64,000 bases of DNA from Bacillota bacterium (lineage in GTDB: Bacteria > Bacillota > Clostridia > Lachnospirales > Lachnospiraceae). The notes below the pieces were generated by a model, which saw nothing but the letters and a program-made list of their open reading frames with translations, had not been told where the DNA came from and made no database searches. This document shows positions 16,015 through 23,735 of the stretch, piece by piece. How positions within the stretch are numbered: position 1 is the stretch's first letter; each line of letters begins with the position of its first letter. The stretch covers positions 130,752 to 194,751 of the forward strand of contig JAEWAK010000052.1 of NCBI GenBank assembly GCA_023391695.1, written 5' to 3'. The position numbers and the translations under genes were made by a program.

Positions 16015-17742
16015 ATGGACAAAAGAAAAAACAGTCCGGCGGTGGATGCAGGTGAATGTGAATTACACTGCAGGGTTCGGGAACGTTACGCCTTACTGAT
16101 TGAGCAGGCTGACACATTTGTCTTTGATTTAGATCTGCTTAACCATGATATATATGTTTCGGATAATTTTATTGTACAGACCGGTGTTGAATACCGCAAG
16201 AGGGCAATTTTAAGACAGTTGATTTCCTTAAAAGATATTCACCCCGATGATGTGGACAAGTTTAAGAGTTATTTAAGCCCTGGAAAAGAGGGGATAAGGG
16301 AAGGAATTAAGAGTGATTCCTTAACTTACCGGAGAAAAAACCAGGAAGGTAAATATGTCTGGATTCGCAGCAGTAAAAAGGATATTTATGATGAGAACGG
16401 CAGGTTAGTTCGGGTGTTGGGGATGGCACAGGACGTAAGTGCAGAGATGGAACAATTTGAAAAGTTAAAAAGCCAGGCAGAGAGGGATATCCTGACGGAT
16501 ATCCCTAATTTGGCGAAATTCACTGTTGATGCGGAAGAAATTATACGTGGCAATAAGGGCAGAACTTATGCAGTCGTCGTATTTGACATAGATAAGTTTC
16601 AGGTTATTAATGATTTATACGGCTCAAAAGCAGGGGATGGGGTATTAAGACATATTGGATACATTTTGAGTTATAAAATCGGACAGTCCAGTTTATACTG
16701 CCGTATGTATGCCGATAACTTTGCCATTTTGATGCAGTATGAAAATGATTCGGATTTTAGCGCCATAGCAGATTTATTAGAGGAAGAGATCAATCACTAT
16801 CCATTAAATTTAAGAGTGATGCTGTCTTTTGGGGTATGCAGGGCAGAGGGTGAAACAGATATTATTACATTATGTGACCGTGCCGTTTTAGCAAAAAAGA
16901 CCATTAAGGGCAATGTTATAAAATTGATTGCATATTATGATGAAACCTTAAGACAGCGTAGCATTGAAGTTAGGGATATTGAAAATGAAATGAACCTGGC
17001 TCTGGAGAATGGGGAGTTTGAAATGTATCTCCAGCCTAAGGTCTCAATCGCAACAACGGAGGTTGTGGGTGCTGAGGCTTTGGCAAGGTGGGTCCATCCT
17101 TTAAAAGGAATCATCCTGCCTGACCGGTTTATTCCACTGTTTGAAAAGAACGGTTTTATCGTAAAGTTAGATTATCTTATTTGGGAAAAAGCCTTTGCCA
17201 CATTAAGAAAGTGGATCGACGAGGGCTATCCGCCCATACCGATTTCAGTTAATGTATCCCGCATACATATTCATAATTCCAATGTTGTTCAGCAGTTCAT
17301 CCTGATGGCGGAAAAGTATAAGGTCCCAAGGAATCTGATTGAACTGGAACTTACCGAAACGGTTTTCTTAAATAATTTAGATGAACTGTCCCATTTGGTC
17401 CACTCTTTGAAAACAGAAGGGTTTGTCCTTTCCATGGACGATTTTGGGTCAGGCTATTCCTCCCTGAATATGTTAAAAGATGTTCCGGTGGATATCATTA
17501 AAATTGACCGGGGATTCTTAAATGAAATAGTTGCCACGGAAAGAGGTAAAACGGTTATCCAATATACCATTGCAATGGCCAAAAAGTTAAATATTGATGT
17601 AATTGCGGAAGGTGTTGAAAATTTTGTGCAGGCTGAATTCCTTTATAGAGCCGGCTGTGAAACTGCCCAGGGATATTTTTATTCCAAACCGTTACCCGTT
17701 AAAAAATTTGAACAGTATACATTTGGTTATTATAACGAATAA
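16015..17742 (+). CDS. PAS-GGDEF-EAL protein, probable c-di-GMP phosphodiesterase
   Basis: A 575-residue cytosolic protein. A PAS/PAC sensor (about residues 20-140) is followed by a GGDEF-fold domain (about 150-300) and an EAL domain (about 320-570). The GGDEF signature is degenerate (CRMYADNFAIL where GGDEF is expected), so cyclase activity is unlikely. The EAL domain keeps its catalytic set: GAEALARW, SVNVSR, ELTETVF, MDDFGSGYSSL, IKIDRGFL, IAEGVE and AQGYFYSKPL. It should hydrolyse c-di-GMP to pGpG, with the PAS and dead GGDEF as sensors. The ATG at 16015 follows GTGAGG; an upstream TTG in frame is less likely. A c-di-GMP riboswitch lies just upstream. Confidence 0.93.
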   Translation: MDKRKNSPAVDAGECELHCRVRERYALLIEQADTFVFDLDLLNHDIYVSDNFIVQTGVEYRKRAILRQLISLKDIHPDDVDKFKSYLSPGKEGIREGIKSDSLTYRRKNQEGKYVWIRSSKKDIYDENGRLVRVLGMAQDVSAEMEQFEKLKSQAERDILTDIPNLAKFTVDAEEIIRGNKGRTYAVVVFDIDKFQVINDLYGSKAGDGVLRHIGYILSYKIGQSSLYCRMYADNFAILMQYENDSDFSAIADLLEEEINHYPLNLRVMLSFGVCRAEGETDIITLCDRAVLAKKTIKGNVIKLIAYYDETLRQRSIEVRDIENEMNLALENGEFEMYLQPKVSIATTEVVGAEALARWVHPLKGIILPDRFIPLFEKNGFIVKLDYLIWEKAFATLRKWIDEGYPPIPISVNVSRIHIHNSNVVQQFILMAEKYKVPRNLIELELTETVFLNNLDELSHLVHSLKTEGFVLSMDDFGSGYSSLNMLKDVPVDIIKIDRGFLNEIVATERGKTVIQYTIAMAKKLNIDVIAEGVENFVQAEFLYRAGCETAQGYFYSKPLPVKKFEQYTFGYYNE

Positions 17743-17846
17743 TGTGGTTATTCAGTTATATCAGTTCTTTCGGACAACGCATATGAGCGTATCTTTTAGA
17801 CTCTTTTACCGGGGCAATTGAATCGAACCAATATTATAATATATTG

Positions 17847-17891
17847 GACACATATCCTATGCGGTTAGCGGCTGGAATATGTGTCTTTTTT
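17847..17891 (+). terminator. Rho-independent terminator of the EAL gene
   Basis: GACACATATCC pairs with GGAATATGTGTC and is followed by six T. It separates the EAL gene from the cotJ operon. Confidence 0.8.
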
Positions 17892-17959
17892 ATGATTGTT
17901 GTAACCTTATAAAAGCAGTTTCATAAAATAATGTATAAATAATAAAGGAGATTTACTCA

Positions 17960-18256
17960 ATGGAAAACTACAGACGTCCCATGTACTCCCGTTATAACAG
18001 AAATATGGGTTCTTATCAAAATCCCCAATGCGGCTGTACTCCGGTCTTAGAAGCTGGTACCGAACGTTGTGAAAAAGAGGAATATGATAAATGTATTGAT
18101 AAATTACCATTGGCAATGGCTTATGTACCTTTCCAGAAATGGAGAAAGGTTCTTGACGCATCGGCAGGTTTGACCGCCGGAACCATATTTGAGGAACTAT
18201 ACAAACCCTGGTATGGTGATAAGGGTATGTGCGGAATGAGAGGTGATAGGTCATGA
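17960..18256 (+). CDS. cotJA: Spore coat associated protein CotJA
   Basis: A 98-residue protein. The C-terminal half (LPLAMAYVPFQKWRKVLDASAGLTAGTIFEELYKPW) is the conserved CotJA signature. The N-terminus is Arg-, Tyr- and Asn-rich, as usual for coat proteins. AAAGGAG precedes the ATG. It overlaps cotJB by four bases (ATGA). In Bacillus subtilis cotJABC is a mother-cell, sigma-E dependent operon whose products sit in the spore coat (family knowledge); a CATAAAAT at 17922-17929 could be a sigma-E type -10 but this is weak. Confidence 0.95.
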   Translation: MENYRRPMYSRYNRNMGSYQNPQCGCTPVLEAGTERCEKEEYDKCIDKLPLAMAYVPFQKWRKVLDASAGLTAGTIFEELYKPWYGDKGMCGMRGDRS

Positions 18257-18510
18257 CAGGTAAAAGCCGTGAACAATTAATGTGCATCATCACAGAAGCA
18301 AGTTTTGCCCTTGATGATGTTAAATTATTTCTGGACACCCATCCCTGTGACAAGGAAGCCCTGGAGTATTATCAAAAATACAGGCAGATCCGAAAAGAAG
18401 CTATGAAAGAATACAGAGACTGCTATGGCCCTATATCCGCTTATGATGTTGCAGAGTCAAATGTATGGACCTGGATTGACTCACCGTGGCCTTGGGAAGG
18501 AGCGTGCTGA
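18253..18510 (+). CDS. cotJB: Spore coat protein CotJB
   Basis: An 85-residue protein of the usual length, with the conserved blocks EASFALDDVKLFLDTHP, ALEYYQKY and the Trp-rich C-terminus WTWIDSPWPWEG. It overlaps cotJA and is followed after three bases by the first part of cotJC. It should be made with CotJA and CotJC in the mother cell. Confidence 0.95.
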   Translation: MTGKSREQLMCIITEASFALDDVKLFLDTHPCDKEALEYYQKYRQIRKEAMKEYRDCYGPISAYDVAESNVWTWIDSPWPWEGAC

Positions 18511-18513
18511 TTT

Positions 18514-18717
18514 ATGTGGAATTATGAAAAGAGATTGCAATATCCTGTAAATATCAAAAACCCCAATGCCAAAGCGGCCAAAATCATTATTACACAGTTC
18601 GGCGGTCCCGACGGGGAACTTGCGGCTTCCATGAGATATCTGTCCCAAAGGTATACAATGCCTTATAATGAAGTCGCTGCAGTACTGACTGATATAGGTA
18701 TATCGGAAGCAAAATGA
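18514..18717 (+). CDS. cotJC: cotJC 5' segment (interrupted gene)
   Basis: This frame gives MWNYEKRLQYPV...VLTDIG, the start of the manganese-catalase-like spore protein CotJC. It then leaves the family after GGT at 18697-18699 and stops five codons later (ISEAK, TGA). The missing remainder, beginning exactly with the expected TEELAHME, is found 6.8 kb downstream at 25481. Bases 18514-18700 joined to 25481-25890 make one frame of 198 codons, near the usual 189 residues. The lost part contains the metal ligands (the Glu and His of EELAHME and the later EREIVH helix), so this fragment alone should be inactive. Confidence 0.93.
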   Translation: MWNYEKRLQYPVNIKNPNAKAAKIIITQFGGPDGELAASMRYLSQRYTMPYNEVAAVLTDIGISEAK

Positions 18718-18719
18718 CG
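18696..18719. other. Left attachment site (attL) in cotJC
   Basis: Core AGGTA (18696-18700) is preceded by cotJC sequence (ACTGATAT) and followed by element sequence with the arm AAATGACG at 18712-18719, 11 bases from the core. Confidence 0.75.
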
Positions 18720-18809
18720 TAATAAATATGCTTGACTTTTTAAAAACTACCTATCATACTATGGAATAGAAAGTATCAGAAGATGAACGGTATACACAAG
18801 GAGGATCCA

Positions 18810-19673
18810 GTGGATAAACAAGATACATTATGGACAAAGGTAAAGGAATACTTATTTATTACCTTAGGTGTTGAACTAGTTGTTATAGGTGTATATTTTT
18901 TTAAATTTCCAAATAATTTTTCCATAGGCGGTGTAACCGGTCTGGCAATTCTTTTAAGCAATTTAATTGGTCCGGCTGTCAGTACCGGAACTATTGTATT
19001 AATTATAAACTTATTATTATTAGTTGTGGGATATATTGTTTTAGGTAAAAGTTTCGGCAACCGGACTGCTTATGGGAGTATATTGATGTCCCTTTCCTTA
19101 AGTCTGCTGGAGCTAATCATACCTATGAAAGGCCCGATCACAAATCAACCCATGCTGGAACTAGCATTTGCGGTTATCCTGCCGGCAGTGGGAGCAGCCA
19201 TGCTTTTTAATATTGGTGCTTCTACCGGGGGTACGGATGTAATAGCCATGCTGCTTAAAAAGTATTCCAGTACAGACATCGGACGTTCCTTATTATATTC
19301 GGACCTTATTTTAACCCTTTTTGCTTTTGTGGTTTTCGATGTCCAGACAGGTTTACTGTCACTATTGGGCTTATTTATTAAGTCGACCCTTATAGATACC
19401 GTAATAGAAAATATGAATCTGAATAAATATTTTACAATCATATGTGAAAAACCCAAACCCATCAGTGATTACATTTTAAATCACCTTCATCGCAGTGCGA
19501 CGATCTTTGATGCAAAAGGGGCTTTTTCTGATAAAGAAAGGAAAATTATTCTCACTGTTATGAACCGCAGCCAGGCGGTGCTGTTAAGAAGATTTATTAA
19601 ACAGGCCGAACCGGAGGCTTTTATACTGATTACAAATACCAGTGAAATTATCGGAAGAGGTTTCCGAGCATAA
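18810..19673 (+). CDS. YitT-family membrane protein (DUF2179 C-terminus)
   Basis: A 287-residue protein with an N-terminal YitT domain of about five to six membrane helices (LFITLGVELVVIGVYFF onward, with SIGGVTGLA and ASTGGTDVIA motifs). A cytosolic DUF2179 domain follows from about residue 210 (IFDAKGAFSDKERKIILTVMNR). The GTG at 18810 was chosen because AAGGAGG lies five bases before it; an ATG at 18783 has no ribosome site. Transport function of the family is unsettled. It is the first cargo gene of the cotJC element, 93 bases from its left end. Confidence 0.85.
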   Translation: MDKQDTLWTKVKEYLFITLGVELVVIGVYFFKFPNNFSIGGVTGLAILLSNLIGPAVSTGTIVLIINLLLLVVGYIVLGKSFGNRTAYGSILMSLSLSLLELIIPMKGPITNQPMLELAFAVILPAVGAAMLFNIGASTGGTDVIAMLLKKYSSTDIGRSLLYSDLILTLFAFVVFDVQTGLLSLLGLFIKSTLIDTVIENMNLNKYFTIICEKPKPISDYILNHLHRSATIFDAKGAFSDKERKIILTVMNRSQAVLLRRFIKQAEPEAFILITNTSEIIGRGFRA

Positions 19674-19714
19674 AGATACTTAGTAAGTTTACCGGTGTAA
19701 GGATAAATTCCGGT

Positions 19715-20473
19715 TTATCCCACAATGATTTTAATAAATAATAAGGTTATGACAACTAATATTATGGGCCGGATTATTTTATACCCATTTTTTAATACCA
19801 GCCCGGAGCCGATATAACTGCCGGCAATGCTAAAGAGGGCGGCGGTAATGCCAAGGACGAATATGATTTTGCCATTCACGATAAAGGTAGCCAGTGCAGC
19901 CAGGTTGGAAGCCAGGTTGACCAGTTTGGTATTGCCGGAAGCCGTGCCGATATCCATTCTGGCAAGTCCTGTATAGATAAGAATTAAAAAGGTTCCGGTT
20001 CCAGGTCCATAAAAACCGTCATAGGTACCTATGATAAAGGAAGCAAGACAGGCAATAAAATAAACCTTTTTTCTGGGAAGCGGATCAGCTGTGGCTTTAT
20101 CGGCAAAGTTCCTGCTTTTAAATACATAAAATCCTACTACCGGAAGAATGATCACCAGAATAAATTTTAAGATGTTTTCACTTACTAAAAGTGCCAGGTT
20201 AGCTCCAATAGTTGAGCCGATTAAAGCCAGTATGATAGAGGGTATCCCGATTCCCCAGTCCACTAATTTATTCTTACAGTAGCGGAAAGTCGCTATAAAT
20301 GTACCGGCACTCGAGGACAGTTTATTCGTTGCAAGGGCATGGTGAGGTGGGACTCCGGCTAAAAAATAAGCGGGAAGCGCAATTAATCCGCCGCCGCCTG
20401 CAATGGAATCAACTAGTCCGGCAAGAAATACCAGGGGACAGACAATTAAAAAGGTATGTATTGTAATATCCAT
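19715..20473 (-). CDS. TSUP-family sulfite/anion exporter (TauE/SafE)
   Basis: A 252-residue membrane protein with about eight hydrophobic segments and the family motifs GLVDSIAGGGGLIALPAYFLAG near the N-terminus and GTYDGFYGPGTGTFL in the second half. TauE/SafE proteins carry sulfite, sulfoacetate or related anions across the membrane (family knowledge); the substrate here is unknown. It is the only gene in the element on the minus strand and converges on the YitT gene with a 41-base gap. Confidence 0.9.
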   Translation of the reverse strand: MDITIHTFLIVCPLVFLAGLVDSIAGGGGLIALPAYFLAGVPPHHALATNKLSSSAGTFIATFRYCKNKLVDWGIGIPSIILALIGSTIGANLALLVSENILKFILVIILPVVGFYVFKSRNFADKATADPLPRKKVYFIACLASFIIGTYDGFYGPGTGTFLILIYTGLARMDIGTASGNTKLVNLASNLAALATFIVNGKIIFVLGITAALFSIAGSYIGSGLVLKNGYKIIRPIILVVITLLFIKIIVG

Positions 20474-20529
20474 ATAAACTCCGATCTGTTTTTCTTATGT
20501 AATATAAATTCTGGAATATCTGAATTCTG

Positions 20530-20578
20530 TAGAATCAATATCAAAATCAATATCAAAATTAATATCAAAATCAATTCA
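20530..20578. repeat. Short tandem repeat, 12-bp unit
   Basis: AATCAATATCAA-type units repeat four times with one base change. It is a simple repeat with no spacers, so not a CRISPR array. Confidence 0.7.
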
Positions 20579-20669
20579 CTAACCAGTATAATGATTCTTT
20601 ATAATTTAGTCAACCGGTTCCGGATTTTAAAACCGGTTTATTCCAGTAACTCAACTTTATTCCAGAGTG

Positions 20670-20830
20670 TGTTTGAAACTGCTTGTGCCGGACTGGATGC
20701 TCCACTTTGTGGGAGACAAGAAATGATTTTGGATGCGTAGCGGAGCTGCGTTCAAAAAATGTGACGCAGAATCCAGAACGCGGGGCATTCAAAACGCGGG
20801 GCATTCAAAACGCTCTGGTGCTTATCTGAA
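20670..20830. repeat. MITE-like repeat, copy 1 (degenerate)
   Basis: Shares TGTTTGAAA, TGTGCCGGACTGGAT, GGGAGACAAGAAATGATTTTGG and AAAATGTGACGCAGAATCC with the copy at 59514-59654. The right part has changed and contains a doubled CGCGGGGCATTCAAAA. Confidence 0.6.
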
Positions 20831-21113
20831 AAAATCCATATTTTATAACCTGAGTATAATAAAGGAATTTTGGTAATTCTATTTATTAAGTTATTAAGTG
20901 TTTCAGATGATGGATGATGATGTAAAAATGATTTTTAATCGAACGAAACCTTAATATTGAGTTTATTGAGAAGGCAATAATGATTAATACCCTTAAAACA
21001 TTTTTTAATGAATATTGGATAAACCCATAATACGGATTTCCAACAATTTTCTAAGAAGAAAAATGAATCCGATATAAGCGGATCGAAAAGCATAATGAGA
21101 CGGAGGTAATGGA

Positions 21114-22553
21114 ATGGAATCAATTTGGAGAAAAGAATGTGAGTTAACTCAGCTGGAACAGTTAAAAGGGGACAGGAAAGCGGAGGTAGTAATTATCGGT
21201 GCCGGAATGGCAGGGATCTTAACGGCTATATTACTGAAAAAGAAAGGAATCGATGCCATAGTGCTGGAAGGAAACATAACTGCCGGCGGGCAGACCCAGA
21301 ATACTACGGCTAAAATCACCTCGCAGCATGCTTTGATTTATGATACCCTGCTTCAGAATTTTGGTAAGGAAAAGGCTCAGATGTATGGAAAAGCCAATGA
21401 AGCGGCAATTGGCAGGTATGCGGAATTAATTGAAGAACAAAATATCTCCTGCCATTTTGAAACGCTGCCTTCCTATCTATATACAAAAAATGACCTGACA
21501 AAAATTGAGAAAGAAGTTAAGGCGGCGGGAGAATGCGGCATCAATGCGGTATTTACCACCGATACCGCCCTTCCCTTTCCGGTTAAAGGAGCAGTTAAAT
21601 TCGAAAGCCAGGCCCAGTTTAATCCATTGGAATTCCTTAAGGAAATCATAAAACCTCTTAAAATATATGAGCATACCCTTGTAAAGGGAATTGAAGACCA
21701 GGTAATTATTACGGATCAGGGAAGGGTAAAGGCAGGATCCATTGTAGTTGCAAGCCATTACCCGTTTATTAACAGCCCCGGGTATTATTTCTTAAGAATG
21801 CACCAGGAACGCTCCTATGTTCTTGCGTTATCGGAGGTTCCAAAGCTTGACGGTATGTATAAGGATGAAAGCCAGTCCGGATATTCCTTCCGGAATTATA
21901 AAGATATGCTTTTACTCGGAGGCGGCGGCCACAGAACCGGAGAGAATTCCCAGGGCGGAAAGTATGAGGAGTTAAGGAGGGCGGCGAAGGAATATTATCC
22001 GGACAGTAAAGAAGTATGCTGCTGGTCGGCACAGGATTGTTTTACCGCGGACAGTGTTCCCTATATCGGACAGTATTCTGCCGCCACGCCCCGTCTTTAT
22101 GTAGCCACCGGCTTCAGAAAGTGGGGAATGACCGGTTCCATGGTATCTGCAATGATACTCAGTGATAAAATCGCGGGTGAAAGGAATCCGTATGAAGAAG
22201 TATTTAATCCCCAAAGGTTTAAAGTAACGGCTTCCATGGCAGGTATCCTTGACGAAACCGGACATGCAGCTTCCGGCCTTATATTAAAGAAATTTAAAAT
22301 ACCGGATACCAAACTGGAAGAAGTTCCGAAGGGCCATGGAGCGGTTATCGAAGAAGACGGACACAGGATAGGGGTTTATAAGGACGTAAACGGTAAAATT
22401 TTTATGGTATCCACAAAATGTACCCATTTGGGCTGCCAGCTGGAATGGAATCCGGATGAGCTTTCCTGGGACTGTCCCTGCCATGGCTCCCGCTTTGATT
22501 ATACCGGAGCTTTAATTAACAATCCGGCACTGGAGCCTGTTGAGAATGAATAG
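21114..22553 (+). CDS. FAD-dependent oxidoreductase with C-terminal Rieske [2Fe-2S] domain
   Basis: A 479-residue cytosolic protein. The N-terminal dinucleotide-binding site is VVIIGAGMAGILTAILLKKKG (residues 25-45), the DAO-fold body continues to about 370 (SVPYIGQY, YVATGFRKWGMTGSM), and a Rieske domain ends the protein with ligand motifs CTHLGC and CPCHGS. The pattern matches DadA-like oxidoreductases fused to Rieske clusters, which move electrons between a substrate and the iron-sulfur centre. The substrate is unknown. GGAGG precedes the ATG. It overlaps the next gene by eight bases, so the two are probably co-expressed. Confidence 0.92.
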   Translation: MESIWRKECELTQLEQLKGDRKAEVVIIGAGMAGILTAILLKKKGIDAIVLEGNITAGGQTQNTTAKITSQHALIYDTLLQNFGKEKAQMYGKANEAAIGRYAELIEEQNISCHFETLPSYLYTKNDLTKIEKEVKAAGECGINAVFTTDTALPFPVKGAVKFESQAQFNPLEFLKEIIKPLKIYEHTLVKGIEDQVIITDQGRVKAGSIVVASHYPFINSPGYYFLRMHQERSYVLALSEVPKLDGMYKDESQSGYSFRNYKDMLLLGGGGHRTGENSQGGKYEELRRAAKEYYPDSKEVCCWSAQDCFTADSVPYIGQYSAATPRLYVATGFRKWGMTGSMVSAMILSDKIAGERNPYEEVFNPQRFKVTASMAGILDETGHAASGLILKKFKIPDTKLEEVPKGHGAVIEEDGHRIGVYKDVNGKIFMVSTKCTHLGCQLEWNPDELSWDCPCHGSRFDYTGALINNPALEPVENE

Positions 22554-23478
22554 CTTAACAAATAATTTTAAGAGAAAGGGTTTTTTTGAAGGCTGGTATT
22601 TTAAACACCAGGCCGGAAGCCGGATCATTGCCTTTATCCCAAGCTTTAATACGGATGCCTCGGGTAAATCCCGTGTATTAATACAGATTATTACCAATGA
22701 CAATTCCCATACGGTTTCTTATCCCCTGGGGGATTTAAGGATCGACCGGAAGAATTCCATAATCCGTGTCGGCAATAATGTTTTCAGCAAAAAAGGGATG
22801 ATCGTAGATATAGATACCGGCGAACTGAAGGTAAAAGGTATCCTGCGGTATGGAAAAATGACTCCCATCGGCTATACGATTATGGGGATATTTCAATATT
22901 TTCCCGGGATGGAATGCAAACATGAAATTATCAGTATGTACCATAAGGTATATGGCAATTTAACTTATAACGGGAAGCTGTACCGGTTTTCTCCCGGAAC
23001 CGGCTATATGGAGAAAGACAGGGGGTATTCCTTTCCTGAGTCCTATTTCTGGATACAGTGCAATTATTTTCCCGGGGATAAATGTTCTGTTTTTATATCC
23101 ATTGCCGACATACCCTATCATGGCATCCGTTTTCAGGGCTGCATCTGTGCACTGCGGTATCACAATAGGGAATACCGCCTTGCCACTTACCTTGGCGTAA
23201 AAATTATAAAATACAGCCGGACGGAGCTGTGCTTAAAACAGGGGAGCTATCTTTTAAACGTGAAATTATTTGAAGAAAGACCCTCTAAAATAAAAGAGGA
23301 GAATTCACTGAAAGAAGGCCGGGCATTTTCCCATAAGCTCTTTGCACCGGTATTGGGGGATATGACCAGAACCATAAAAGAACAGCATTTCACCACAGGG
23401 AGATTTATTCTGTATCACAAGGGTAAGACCGTTTTTGACCTGTTCAGCAGGGAAGTAAGCTACGAATATGTTGAATAA
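22546..23478 (+). CDS. Tocopherol-cyclase-family protein
   Basis: A 310-residue protein with the family opening GFFEGWYFKHQ (about residue 12), later blocks YRFSPGTGYMEKDRG and SYFWIQCNYF, and a beta-rich profile throughout. Bacterial members are of unknown activity; plant members cyclise quinol side chains. The ATG at 22546 was preferred over a TTG two codons upstream. Close coupling with the FAD/Rieske gene suggests a shared redox or lipid-quinone task (inference). Confidence 0.8.
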   Translation: MNSLTNNFKRKGFFEGWYFKHQAGSRIIAFIPSFNTDASGKSRVLIQIITNDNSHTVSYPLGDLRIDRKNSIIRVGNNVFSKKGMIVDIDTGELKVKGILRYGKMTPIGYTIMGIFQYFPGMECKHEIISMYHKVYGNLTYNGKLYRFSPGTGYMEKDRGYSFPESYFWIQCNYFPGDKCSVFISIADIPYHGIRFQGCICALRYHNREYRLATYLGVKIIKYSRTELCLKQGSYLLNVKLFEERPSKIKEENSLKEGRAFSHKLFAPVLGDMTRTIKEQHFTTGRFILYHKGKTVFDLFSREVSYEYVE

Positions 23479-23538
23479 GGTACAACCTTTCTTCCATAAA
23501 TATATACCAATAACGTATACAAAACCGGAGGTTTGTTA

Positions 23539-23718
23539 TTGGGAAAAAAACAGAGTGCTTTCCTGTGCCGGGAAACGGACTTAACAGATAAGGATTTTAA
23601 GGAAAACAGAGAATTCCTCGCTAATTTGCAAACATCCCTGCTGTTTGCACTGCTGGAACAAAATTATATCACAAGGTACCAATTCGATTTATGTACGGAA
23701 GAAATCCGGAAATTATAA
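23539..23718 (+). CDS. 59-residue protein upstream of the recombinase, candidate directionality factor
   Basis: A TTG start seven bases after GGAGG gives a 59-residue protein with GKKQSAFLC, a charged middle and a helical end (LLFALLEQNYITRYQFDLCTEEIRKL) that resembles short SHOCT-like or recombinase-associated helices. It lies 17 bases before the recombinase start. Its size and position recall SprB, the small protein that lets SprA excise SPbeta, but no sequence relation was established. Confidence 0.6.
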   Translation: MGKKQSAFLCRETDLTDKDFKENREFLANLQTSLLFALLEQNYITRYQFDLCTEEIRKL

Positions 23719-23735
23719 AGGGAGAGTGGTATTAT

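Larger units (their letters stand above)
20474..21113. other. Non-coding spacer inside the cotJC element
   Basis: 640 bases with no convincing gene. It holds a tandem AT repeat (unit ATATCAAAATCA, about four copies, 20530-20578), two AACCGGTT palindromes (20612 and 20631) and a degenerate copy of the MITE-like repeat also found at 59514. Confidence 0.5.

Noticed and set aside
18514..18717. cotJC 5' part as an ordinary pseudogene
   Set aside because: The two halves join without loss or frame error at a shared core and flank a recombinase element; decay would not be expected to be so exact.
20530..20578. Possible CRISPR-like repeats
   Set aside because: Twelve-base units directly abut with no spacers and no cas genes; it is a simple tandem repeat.
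20456..20740. 94-codon frame with INIKINIKINIKIN
   Set aside because: The repeat-like protein is only the translation of a simple AT-rich tandem repeat followed by a MITE-like repeat.
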